5,120 nucleotides of DNA, taken from positions 1-5,120 of the forward strand of contig CALCVR010000018.1 in NCBI GenBank assembly GCA_937905915.1. Direction: 5' to 3'. The DNA comes from an uncultured Eubacteriaceae bacterium. Its GTDB lineage: Bacteria > Bacillota > Clostridia > Oscillospirales > Acutalibacteraceae. Each line of letters starts with the position of its first letter. Position 1 is the stretch's first letter. The notes beneath the pieces are model-generated. The model was given only the letters and a program-made list of their open reading frames with translations. It searched no databases and was not told the DNA's origin. Positions 1-5,120 of this stretch are shown piece after piece. The position numbers and the translations under genes were made by a program.

Positions 1-66
1 AACCGATTCCATCGTGTTGCTATGGGTGATTGCGATGAGTTGCCCACATACAAGGAGGTAGCATAA
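1..66 (+). CDS. 3' end of an upstream gene, product unknown (partial)
   Basis: The frame beginning at base 1 is open for 21 codons and ends at TAA 64-66. It reads NRFHRVAMGD then CDELPTYKEVA. The stop shares its last A with the ATG of the next mini-ORF (TAATG), the kind of 1-nt overlap seen throughout this gene cluster, which supports it being a real gene end. Too little is present to name a family or fold. It probably belongs to the same early or replication transcript as the genes that follow. The call rests on the stop-start overlap and frame continuity only. Confidence 0.6.
   Translation, partial: NRFHRVAMGDCDELPTYKEVA
52..59 (+). promoter_or_regulatory. Strong Shine-Dalgarno site before the 23-codon mini-ORF
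   Basis: AAGGAGGT is a near-perfect match to the anti-Shine-Dalgarno sequence. Its GGAGG core ends 7 nt before the ATG at 66, which is ideal spacing. It lies inside the last codons of the upstream gene. This site is the main reason to take the very short ORF at 66-137 seriously. Confidence 0.7.
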
Positions 67-137
67 TGCGCAAAAAAGAAGCCGCCCGCGATGCTGGCAC
101 ATCGACGAGCGGCAAAGAAAATAACAACTTAAGTTAA
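66..137 (+). CDS. Putative 23-aa peptide, function unknown
   Basis: ATG at 66 and TAA at 135-137 enclose 23 codons, beginning MRKKEAARDAG and ending GKENNNLS. The peptide is basic at its N-terminus, then rich in small and polar residues. It has no membrane segment or recognisable domain. The Shine-Dalgarno site is excellent and the start overlaps the preceding stop, so ribosomes ending the upstream gene could restart here. The central codons also form a long GC-rich hairpin (81-113), so the coding role and the RNA structure role compete. It may be a real small phage protein, a leader peptide whose translation opens or closes the hairpin, or a chance ORF over a structural element. I do not recognise a family. 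Confidence 0.4.
   Translation: MRKKEAARDAGTSTSGKENNNLS
72..113 (-). terminator. GC-rich imperfect hairpin with A-tract; intrinsic-terminator shape on the minus strand
   Basis: The arms are 81-93 and 100-113. GCCGC 81-85 pairs with GCGGC 109-113, CG 87-88 with CG 106-107, and CGATG 89-93 with CATCG 100-104. That gives 12 pairs, one C/A mismatch (86/108), one bulged A (105) and a 6-nt loop (94-99). On the minus strand the stem is followed by TTCTTTTTT (80 down to 72), the form of a Rho-independent terminator. On the plus strand it is followed by an A-rich run, so it should not terminate the operon there. It may instead block antisense or opposing transcripts, or act as an mRNA structure within the mini-ORF. 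Confidence 0.45.
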
Positions 138-147
138 ATATAACTCA

Positions 148-155
148 AAGGGAGG
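148..155 (+). promoter_or_regulatory. Shine-Dalgarno site that decides the start of the 95-aa gene
   Basis: AAGGGAGG contains GGAGG at 151-155. Two in-frame ATGs follow. The one at 159 is only 3 nt from the core, too close for normal initiation. The one at 165 is 9 nt away and fits, so the start is placed at 165. Confidence 0.65.
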
Positions 156-164
156 AAAATGTCA

Positions 165-452
165 ATGTTACCTGACAACATCAGAGCAGAAATGGAACTA
201 GAAATAGCACGGTTACAACGGATACGCGCAGAAGAATGGTGCCTAAAACATAACCGGTATCACATAGATAACAATGAGAAAGTTTTTGACATCAACCAAG
301 CACCTAATTTAGTTCCTAATGGAGTTGTATACGTTACTTGGGGATCAGGGTATCTCATTATGGATGCCGATCTGTTTGTTAAATTACCAAAAAATAAATT
401 GTCTCTGTTGCAAAGCACCATTACTTATCAAACGAAAGGTAAGGTGTGTTAA
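165..452 (+). CDS. Hypothetical 95-aa protein
   Basis: I do not recognise this protein. From the ATG at 165 it begins MLPDNIRAEM and ends KGKVC. The first ~28 residues are charged and look like one amphipathic helix (AEMELEIARLQRIRAEEW). The middle and C-terminal part alternates hydrophobic residues and looks beta-rich (GVVYVTWGSGYLIM), suggesting a small alpha-plus-beta cytoplasmic protein. There is no signal peptide, membrane segment or obvious catalytic motif. An ATG at 159 would add two residues but sits too close to the ribosome binding site. The TAA at 450-452 abuts the ATG of the next gene with no gap, so the two are probably translationally coupled. Its place ahead of the recombination genes suggests an accessory role in phage replication or host takeover, but this is inference from position alone. 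Confidence 0.75.
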   Translation: MLPDNIRAEMELEIARLQRIRAEEWCLKHNRYHIDNNEKVFDINQAPNLVPNGVVYVTWGSGYLIMDADLFVKLPKNKLSLLQSTITYQTKGKVC

Positions 453-653
453 ATGGGTGGTAGCCGATACACAGACCCATTCATTTTAACCATCCAATCT
501 AAAAAGGTCAATGCGTCTGGGGTTGTGCGATTATCAGCAGAAAGATACCTAAAAGCTGTTGCAGTTGCTGAAGAAACCGGGAAGCAAATCGGAGAAGTAG
601 TTGGGGAGGCGTTTGATTTTGCTATGGAACGATTGGTAATTAAAAAATGCTGA
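453..653 (+). CDS. Small ribbon-helix-helix-like protein, possible DNA-binding regulator
   Basis: This 66-aa protein has a pattern typical of the MetJ/Arc/CopG ribbon-helix-helix fold. There is a short strand at about residues 22-27 (SGVVRL), then helix one at about 29-42 (AERYLKAVAVAEET). A G-K turn at 43-44 follows, then helix two at about 46-61 (GEVVGEAFDFAMERL). Members of that fold bind DNA as dimers through the strand and often control their own operon. The first ~20 residues are extra and could be a disordered or strand extension. The start ATG at 453 follows the previous TAA directly, with AAGGTG at 441-446 as its ribosome binding site at 6-nt spacing. Its TGA (651-653) lies within the first codons of the helicase gene, a 7-nt overlap. 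The fold is inferred from pattern only, and another small helical phage protein is possible. Confidence 0.7.
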   Translation: MGGSRYTDPFILTIQSKKVNASGVVRLSAERYLKAVAVAEETGKQIGEVVGEAFDFAMERLVIKKC

Positions 654-1966
654 AATCCGGAATTACGCTCTATTCCCACCAAATGGAGGAATTACAGCAG
701 CTACAAGAACACCCACACTACGCATTATTTGCTGAACAAGGGACAGGGAAAACTTTACCAGTTCTATTACATATCTGTACGTTATTGACTACCGGTGCCA
801 TTCAAAATGCTTTAATTGTGTGCCCCAAAGCGGTGGCCGGCAGTTGGGTACGGGATATGGAAAAATTTAAAGTTGTACCCCGCAGGTTATTGCAACGGTG
901 TGTAACCGTAGTCAGCTACAGTTACCTTAGCGTCAAAAAAGGAAAACAGTGGGCGCATCCCGAATACTTCCATCCGTGGGGATGCGTAGTCCTAGATGAA
1001 AGCCATTATATTAAACATCGGACTTCCAATCGGGCAAAAGCATGTATTGAACTGGGTAATTTGTCAACCTACCGGTATATTTTAACTGGCACCCCAGTGG
1101 GCAATAGCCACTGGGAAGAGATATGGGCACAATACCGGTTCATGGATCCCTCAATCTTTGGAGAGCGATATAAAATATTCGAGGACCGGTACTGCATCTT
1201 GAACCAATTCTGGAAACCCTATCGCTATCTACATACAGACGAACTACAGGAAAAGGTTTTTACCCATGCTTATAGAGTAAAAAAGATAGATTGTTTAGAT
1301 TTGCCAGACAAGTTGCCCCCAGAACGCTGGTCGGTAGAACAGGCTGAAAAAAAGCTCTACAAAGAAATGGTCAAAAACTATATTGCCGAATTGGACATTG
1401 AAGCAACCAACCCGCTTACACGCAACCTCAAGTTACGCCAACTTTGCAGTGGTTTTATTACAGATGAGAAAGGAACGGTACATCGTATCAAATGTAAGAA
1501 GCCCGCCCTGTTGATGGAATTTCTAGAAAACTGGAACAAAAAGCTGGTCGTATTTGCTCATTTCAAGCAATCGATCCAAGATATCTGTAAAGTACTCCAA
1601 CAAAGGGATCTGGAATATGTGGTATTAGACGGGGCTCAACGGGATAAAACGGTTTGGAGGCAGTTTCAAAGAGACAGCAACATCCAAGTTATTGTCTGCC
1701 AATACCAGACCGCTTGCGCGGGCATCGACCTTTTTGCAGCAGACACTATTTTGTTTTACGAGCCAACCGATTCAAGCCAGACATTTGAACAAGCATGCGA
1801 CCGTATCCATCGGCCAGGCCAAGTTAGCTCTTGTAGCTATATTTTGTTAGAAACCAAGGGTACCGTAGAAAAGAAAATGTGGGATGCTTTAGAGCGTCAT
1901 CGGGATTTTAACGACCGAGAGTTTTTTGGATATCTACAGGAGGTGCAACATGGGGAGCTGGCTTGA
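647..1966 (+). CDS. SNF2-family (DExH, superfamily 2) helicase/ATPase
   Basis: This 439-aa protein carries the full set of SF2 motifs. They are a Q-like motif (LYSHQ, 8-12), Walker A in EQGTGKT (30-36, with K35), motif Ia (IVCPKAVAGSW, 57-67), DESH Walker B (117-120), motif III LTGTP (146-150), motif IV region VVFAHF (301-306), motif V GIDLFAAD (359-366) and motif VI QACDRIHRPGQ (382-392). The RIHRPGQ form of motif VI marks the SNF2 group. These are ATP-driven double-stranded DNA translocases that remodel DNA or strip bound proteins rather than classical strand separators. The protein is close to a bare two-lobe motor with no added nuclease or binding domain, the compact form common in phages. 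The ATG at 647 is kept because a later start would remove the LYSHQ motif. No good ribosome binding site precedes it, so translation probably depends on coupling to the overlapping upstream gene. Its end overlaps the polymerase gene by 17 nt. Confidence 0.93.
   Translation: MLKSGITLYSHQMEELQQLQEHPHYALFAEQGTGKTLPVLLHICTLLTTGAIQNALIVCPKAVAGSWVRDMEKFKVVPRRLLQRCVTVVSYSYLSVKKGKQWAHPEYFHPWGCVVLDESHYIKHRTSNRAKACIELGNLSTYRYILTGTPVGNSHWEEIWAQYRFMDPSIFGERYKIFEDRYCILNQFWKPYRYLHTDELQEKVFTHAYRVKKIDCLDLPDKLPPERWSVEQAEKKLYKEMVKNYIAELDIEATNPLTRNLKLRQLCSGFITDEKGTVHRIKCKKPALLMEFLENWNKKLVVFAHFKQSIQDICKVLQQRDLEYVVLDGAQRDKTVWRQFQRDSNIQVIVCQYQTACAGIDLFAADTILFYEPTDSSQTFEQACDRIHRPGQVSSCSYILLETKGTVEKKMWDALERHRDFNDREFFGYLQEVQHGELA
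1938..1945 (+). promoter_or_regulatory. Shine-Dalgarno site that fixes the polymerase start at 1950
   Basis: AGGAGGTG lies inside the 3' end of the helicase gene, its AGGAGG ending 6 nt before the ATG at 1950. An in-frame TTG at 1926 would give 8 more residues but lies upstream of this site and has no such site of its own, so 1950 is preferred. Confidence 0.8.
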
Positions 1967-4445
1967 CGATGTTGTGGTGTATGACATCGAAGTATTCTCA
2001 CAGGACTGGCTGGTTGTTATGCAGCCCCCCACTGGACAACCGGAGTATTATACCATCGATAATTTAACTGACCTGCGTCGTAGGATACAGTCCATACCTC
2101 TTCTTTGTGGATACAACAACAAACATTATGACCAATGGGTACTCAAAGCCATTTATTATTACGGCAGTAATCCCGAAATGGTAAAACAGGTCAACGACTT
2201 TATTTTGACTGGGAACCAAGGCTGGGATTCTCCATTATTACAGGGCCTTCCCAACCTAGATCCCGTACAGTTTGACCTAATGGATGACTTAGGAATGGGC
2301 GTGTTCCTTAGGTTAAAAGAAGTAGAGGGCAACCTAGGCATGAGCATCGAAGAAAGTTCTGTCCCATTTGACATTGACCGCCCTCTAACCATCAAAGAGA
2401 TGGAAGAGGTTAAACAGTACTGCGCCCACGACGTTACCGCTACCTGCCGGCTGTTGCAAGAGCGCATGACCTATCTGCACAATAAAGTAGCAGTCGGACA
2501 ATTAGGAGGTCTGCACCCTTTTCAAGCTTTGCGCATGACCAATCCTAAACTTACCGGTATGTACTTACAAGCACGCGCACAATCACGGGACGACGAATTT
2601 GAATACGACTTTCCAGAAAACTTGTGTATTAAAAAATACACACAAGCCCTCGATTTCTATCAGGAAATAGACTACAAGAAGAAACTGGAAATAACTATTG
2701 CCGGGATCCCTCATACCCTTGGTTGGGGTGGAATTCACGGAGCGGCAGAACATTGTATCGTCGAAAGCAACAATGATACGGTAATTATGCATATTGACGT
2801 GACCAGTTATTACCCATCTTTGATGATCCAAAACGGATATTTGTCCCGAAATGTGCCTGACCCTAACCGTTATACTGAAGTATTTAAGGAACGAGTAGCA
2901 GCCAAAAAAGCTGGGGACAAAGCCACTGCAAATGCTCTAAAACTCATTCTCAATAGTACTTACGGCGCCACTAAAAACAAATACAATCCCCTCTATGACC
3001 CGCATCAATGCAACGCTGTCTGTATTTCGGGGCAACTGTACCTTATTGATCTTTTAGAAAAACTGGAAGTTATCCCTTCATTTCAACTCATCCAATCAAA
3101 CACAGACGGACTAATCGTACAGTATCACCCATCACAAGATGATATGGTAAAAGCAGCTGTCAGAGAATGGGAACAACGCACGGGGTTTTCCATGGGGATC
3201 GATCCCATTGAAAAAATAATTCAAAAGGACGTCAATAACTACATTATGCGGTCAAATGGTGAAACAGAAGTGAAAGGAGGATACGTCTCTGACTATGATG
3301 GTGGAACTTTTAAACATCGGTCTTTGGTTATTGTGGCAAAAGCGTTAGTGAATTATTTTTTAGATGGTATTCCGCCTGAAGATACGATTTATGGCTCCCA
3401 GGACATCATAGAATTTCAACTTATCGCCAAAGCCGGCAATACCTATGACAGTGTCATATGGTACACACATGGCAACGATCGTCCAGTACAGATGGTCAAC
3501 CGTGTATTTGCTTCCACCGACCAAAAGACCGGCGCCTTATACAAACTGAAAACATCCACTGGACGACGGGATAAAATCGCCAATCTTCCGCCACATTGCA
3601 TGATTGCAAACGGAGAATTATCTGAAATAGCATCTATTGTTTGGCGCCACCTGGACCGCCAGTGGTATATCGATCTAGCTTATAAGCGAATCAACGATTA
3701 TTTAGGCACTACGCCTTCGAAAGGACGGAAAATAGATATGTCTGAAACAAAAACAGCAACTCGCGCTAACAAAACATCCCCCAAAGGTATCAACGCAAAA
3801 TTAGAAATCTTACGCGACGCTATGGCAGGATTTGCTTGGGAAAAGGACGGGCTCAACCGTCATCAATCGTACAAGTACATTACGGAAAAACAATACAAAC
3901 AGAATTTCCAAAAGGCGCTACAGCAAGCCGGCTTGCTGTTTAAATGTGAAGAACTGTCCCATGATTTTCTTGGACCTGTATCCGACAAAATGAACCTCAC
4001 AACAGTCACTTTGAAAATGACACTTATCGATCCCGAGAGCGGCGAAAGCGAATGCTTCCAGATCACAGGCGCCGGAGCGGATTCTGGGGACAAAGGGATT
4101 TATAAAGCGTATACCGGCGCCCTCAAATATTTCCTCGCTACAAATTTTCTTGTGGCTGAAGACGATGATCCGGAAAAAGATGAACCGGAAACTCCTAAAT
4201 ATACGCCTCCTGAAAAACGCGAGGAAGCCAAAAAGGTGTTAACACAACAGCCAAAAGAAAATGGGCCCGCTACTAATGAGCAAATGGAAACCATTGCTGA
4301 CGGAATGATGATGCTTGAAGAAGCCGGCAATAAAGAAGTTTTGAAAGGGGTCAATGCCTATTTGGATGAAAATGGGGATTTAACAAAAGCACAAGCAGAG
4401 GAACTACTGAATATCATCAGTGAGGCGTTGGAGGATGAGGAATGA
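1950..4445 (+). CDS. Fused family-B-like DNA polymerase and ERF single-strand annealing protein
   Basis: One uninterrupted 831-aa frame holds two complete proteins. Residues 1-596 are a DNA polymerase. Its DEDDy 3'-5' proofreading domain shows Exo I DIE (D12, E14), Exo II in YNNKHYD (N57, D61) and Exo III YCAHD (Y157, D161). The polymerase domain shows motif A DVTSYYPS (D283), motif B KLILNSTYG (K331-G339) and motif C NTDG (D386), so all expected catalytic carboxylates are present. The A-to-B spacing is only 48 residues, a compact form without the TPR2-type insertion of protein-primed enzymes. Residues 597-831 form an ERF-family annealing protein with the core signature GAGADSGDKG followed by KAYTGALKYFL (about 707-733) and then DDDPE. 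An acidic, proline-rich linker and a helical tail (about 774-829) follow. ERF proteins anneal complementary single strands in phage recombination. The joint falls where a polymerase would normally end (GRKID) and an ERF begin (MSETKT). Length is about what the two separate proteins would sum to. It overlaps the helicase gene by 17 nt and the exonuclease gene by 4 nt. Confidence 0.9.
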   Translation: MGSWLDDVVVYDIEVFSQDWLVVMQPPTGQPEYYTIDNLTDLRRRIQSIPLLCGYNNKHYDQWVLKAIYYYGSNPEMVKQVNDFILTGNQGWDSPLLQGLPNLDPVQFDLMDDLGMGVFLRLKEVEGNLGMSIEESSVPFDIDRPLTIKEMEEVKQYCAHDVTATCRLLQERMTYLHNKVAVGQLGGLHPFQALRMTNPKLTGMYLQARAQSRDDEFEYDFPENLCIKKYTQALDFYQEIDYKKKLEITIAGIPHTLGWGGIHGAAEHCIVESNNDTVIMHIDVTSYYPSLMIQNGYLSRNVPDPNRYTEVFKERVAAKKAGDKATANALKLILNSTYGATKNKYNPLYDPHQCNAVCISGQLYLIDLLEKLEVIPSFQLIQSNTDGLIVQYHPSQDDMVKAAVREWEQRTGFSMGIDPIEKIIQKDVNNYIMRSNGETEVKGGYVSDYDGGTFKHRSLVIVAKALVNYFLDGIPPEDTIYGSQDIIEFQLIAKAGNTYDSVIWYTHGNDRPVQMVNRVFASTDQKTGALYKLKTSTGRRDKIANLPPHCMIANGELSEIASIVWRHLDRQWYIDLAYKRINDYLGTTPSKGRKIDMSETKTATRANKTSPKGINAKLEILRDAMAGFAWEKDGLNRHQSYKYITEKQYKQNFQKALQQAGLLFKCEELSHDFLGPVSDKMNLTTVTLKMTLIDPESGESECFQITGAGADSGDKGIYKAYTGALKYFLATNFLVAEDDDPEKDEPETPKYTPPEKREEAKKVLTQQPKENGPATNEQMETIADGMMMLEEAGNKEVLKGVNAYLDENGDLTKAQAEELLNIISEALEDEE
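3720..3728 (+). promoter_or_regulatory. Possible internal ribosome binding site at the polymerase/ERF joint
   Basis: AAAGGACGG resembles a Shine-Dalgarno site with one mismatch (AAGGAcGG against AAGGAGG). The last GG is 9 nt from the in-frame ATG at 3738, and AAAGGA itself is 12 nt away, which is on the long side. It lies exactly at the domain boundary, where a free-standing erf gene would need one. It is weaker than the other sites in the window. Confidence 0.35.
3738..4445 (+). CDS. erf: Possible separately translated ERF single-strand annealing protein (internal in-frame start)
   Basis: The ATG at 3738 is codon 597 of the fused gene and would give a free 235-aa protein, near the usual ERF length of about 200 residues. 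It begins MSETKTATRANK, a typical disordered polar N-terminus rather than something expected in the middle of a domain. Its own numbering puts the leading helix and conserved core start at about 20-45 (AKLEILRDAM, then WEKDG). The signature GAGADSGDK is at 111-119, KAYTGALKYFL at 123-133 and DDDPE at 142-146. The linker spans about 147-177 and the helical tail about 178-231. Initiation here would depend on the weak site at 3720-3728 or on ribosomes re-engaging. If used, the phage makes both a polymerase-ERF fusion and free ERF. The alternative is that only the fusion is made, or that the fusion is a sequence error and this is the true gene. Confidence 0.35.
   Translation: MSETKTATRANKTSPKGINAKLEILRDAMAGFAWEKDGLNRHQSYKYITEKQYKQNFQKALQQAGLLFKCEELSHDFLGPVSDKMNLTTVTLKMTLIDPESGESECFQITGAGADSGDKGIYKAYTGALKYFLATNFLVAEDDDPEKDEPETPKYTPPEKREEAKKVLTQQPKENGPATNEQMETIADGMMMLEEAGNKEVLKGVNAYLDENGDLTKAQAEELLNIISEALEDEE
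4430..4434 (+). promoter_or_regulatory. Shine-Dalgarno site for the YqaJ-type exonuclease
   Basis: GGAGG lies within the last codons of the ERF region, 7 nt before the ATG at 4442. With the ATGA stop-start overlap (4442-4445) it fixes the exonuclease start and suggests coupled translation of annealing protein and exonuclease. Confidence 0.8.
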
Positions 4446-5120
4446 AAAAGTATCAATTAGAAAACGATTACGTACACCTTCCTTCACCATCAAGCCACAT
4501 TAAAAAGATCACCGGTACCCGTTTTGCAGCAATCTTAGGTTTAAATCCTTGGTGCACGCCATTTGAATGCTGGTGTGAAATGACCGGCGTATATAAGAAA
4601 CCATTTGAGGACAATAAGTACACCTTAGCAGGCAAAACCATTGAACCTAAAATTATTGCATGGATCGATAAAACCCGTCACTTTGGGAAGGGGGTTTGTA
4701 AAAGCCCAGAGCAATGGTTTGGCAAAACGAAAGAGCAATTACATTACGACCATTTCCCGGAGAATAACATTTTCGGTGGGATGTGGGATTGTAGGACACA
4801 TGATATTGTGTACGAAATCAAAACAACCAAAAAGGCCGAAGACTGGATCCGTAATGATGAGTTAGAAGCGCCCGAATACTATAAACTACAAGCAGCGTTA
4901 TATACATTCCTTCTTGGCCTTGATAAGTTCCGGCTGGTGGTATCTTTCTTAGATGATCCCAAAGACTATGACCATCCTGAACATTTTGTACCGAGTCATA
5001 GTAATACCCGTGTAAAAACGTATTCTTTGAAAGAAGAATACCCCGATTTTGAAAATAAGATCAACTATTGTATGGAGTGGTACGAAAAATATATCCAGGG
5101 GGGCAACTCGCCGAAATGGG
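4442..5120 (+). CDS. YqaJ-type (lambda exonuclease-like) viral recombinase nuclease, 5' part
   Basis: The frame is open from the ATG at 4442 to the end of the window, giving 226 residues and continuing beyond it. The N-terminal block ITGTRFAAILGLNPW (23-37) followed by TPFECWCEMTG matches the start of the YqaJ fold. The nuclease core shows GKTIEP (E68), GGMWD (D116) and YEIKTT (E125, K127). This is the PD-(D/E)xK arrangement that binds the metal and cuts DNA. EYYKLQAALY (145-154) is the helix with the conserved Y/Q found after the core. Enzymes of this family degrade one strand from double-stranded ends and hand the exposed strand to a partner annealing protein. That partner is evidently the ERF domain encoded just upstream, whose stop overlaps this start by 4 nt. 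All catalytic residues appear intact. The missing C-terminus is expected to be modest, since the core is already complete. Confidence 0.9.
   Translation, partial: MKKYQLENDYVHLPSPSSHIKKITGTRFAAILGLNPWCTPFECWCEMTGVYKKPFEDNKYTLAGKTIEPKIIAWIDKTRHFGKGVCKSPEQWFGKTKEQLHYDHFPENNIFGGMWDCRTHDIVYEIKTTKKAEDWIRNDELEAPEYYKLQAALYTFLLGLDKFRLVVSFLDDPKDYDHPEHFVPSHSNTRVKTYSLKEEYPDFENKINYCMEWYEKYIQGGNSPKW

Noticed and set aside
72..113. Hairpin as a plus-strand transcription terminator
   Set aside because: No T-run follows the stem on the plus strand; the sequence after 113 is A-rich. It would also cut the gene cluster off from its apparent upstream promoter.
132..145. Short inverted repeat AGTTA-AATA-TAACT before the 95-aa gene, considered as an operator
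   Set aside because: Only 5 bp per arm in AT-rich sequence, with no second copy found and no promoter elements beside it. Chance is sufficient.
116..145. TATAAC (139-144) considered as a -10 promoter box
   Set aside because: No -35-like hexamer lies about 17 nt upstream, where the sequence is A-rich coding DNA. The genes are more likely read from a promoter outside the window.
1926..1949. TTG start giving an 839-aa polymerase-ERF protein
   Set aside because: The strong AGGAGGTG at 1938-1945 lies downstream of the TTG and serves the ATG at 1950. The extra residues MDIYRRCN add no domain.
2159..2467. Minus-strand open frame of 102 codons inside the polymerase gene
   Set aside because: It lies wholly within a strongly supported plus-strand coding region, has no ribosome binding site context, and its translation resembles no protein. 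The same applies to minus-strand frames at 449-682, 2583-2831, 3863-4093 and 4100-4354.
1950..4445. Stop-codon recoding (as in some gut phages) as the explanation for the fusion
   Set aside because: The fused frame contains no in-frame stop under the standard code, and the visible genes end at ordinary TAA or TGA codons. No recoding is needed.
4641..4865. Plus-strand open frame of 74 codons inside the exonuclease gene
   Set aside because: It is another frame of the YqaJ-type gene, whose catalytic motifs are read continuously through the same stretch.

Overview
The window reads as a piece of the replication and recombination module of a tailed phage or prophage. Every supported gene lies on the plus strand. 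The genes are packed end to end with 1-17 nt overlaps or no gap, and strong purine-rich Shine-Dalgarno sites (AAGGAGGT, AGGAGGTG, GGAGG) precede most starts. The moderately AT-rich composition, these ribosome binding sites and the gene content point to a phage of a Bacillota (Firmicutes) host. The sequence does not allow a genus to be named.

Layout: positions 1-66 hold the last 21 codons of an upstream gene. Its stop overlaps the start of a 23-codon mini-ORF (66-137), and a long GC-rich hairpin sits inside that mini-ORF. Next come an unrecognised 95-aa protein (165-452) and a 66-aa protein with a ribbon-helix-helix-like pattern (453-653). These are followed by a 439-aa SNF2-type DExH helicase (647-1966), an 831-aa protein (1950-4445), and the first 226 codons of a YqaJ-type exonuclease (4442 to beyond the window end).

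The 831-aa protein is the main point of interest. Residues 1-596 are a complete family-B-like DNA polymerase with a DEDDy proofreading exonuclease. Residues 597-831 are a complete ERF-family single-strand annealing protein with its own N-terminus (MSETKT...) and a helical C-terminal tail. In most phages these would be expected as two genes. Here they are one uninterrupted reading frame joined exactly at what looks like the old gene boundary. A possible internal ribosome binding site and ATG remain at the joint, so a free ERF protein might also be made.

Working together, the YqaJ exonuclease would resect double-stranded ends and the ERF domain would anneal the exposed strands, as in the Red/SynExo scheme. 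The polymerase would fill in or replicate, and the SNF2 enzyme would remodel DNA or displace bound protein. The fusion would tie the annealing step physically to the polymerase. No tRNA, rRNA, CRISPR array, insertion sequence, attachment site or plus-strand terminator was seen, and no stretch over 300 bases lacks a gene.
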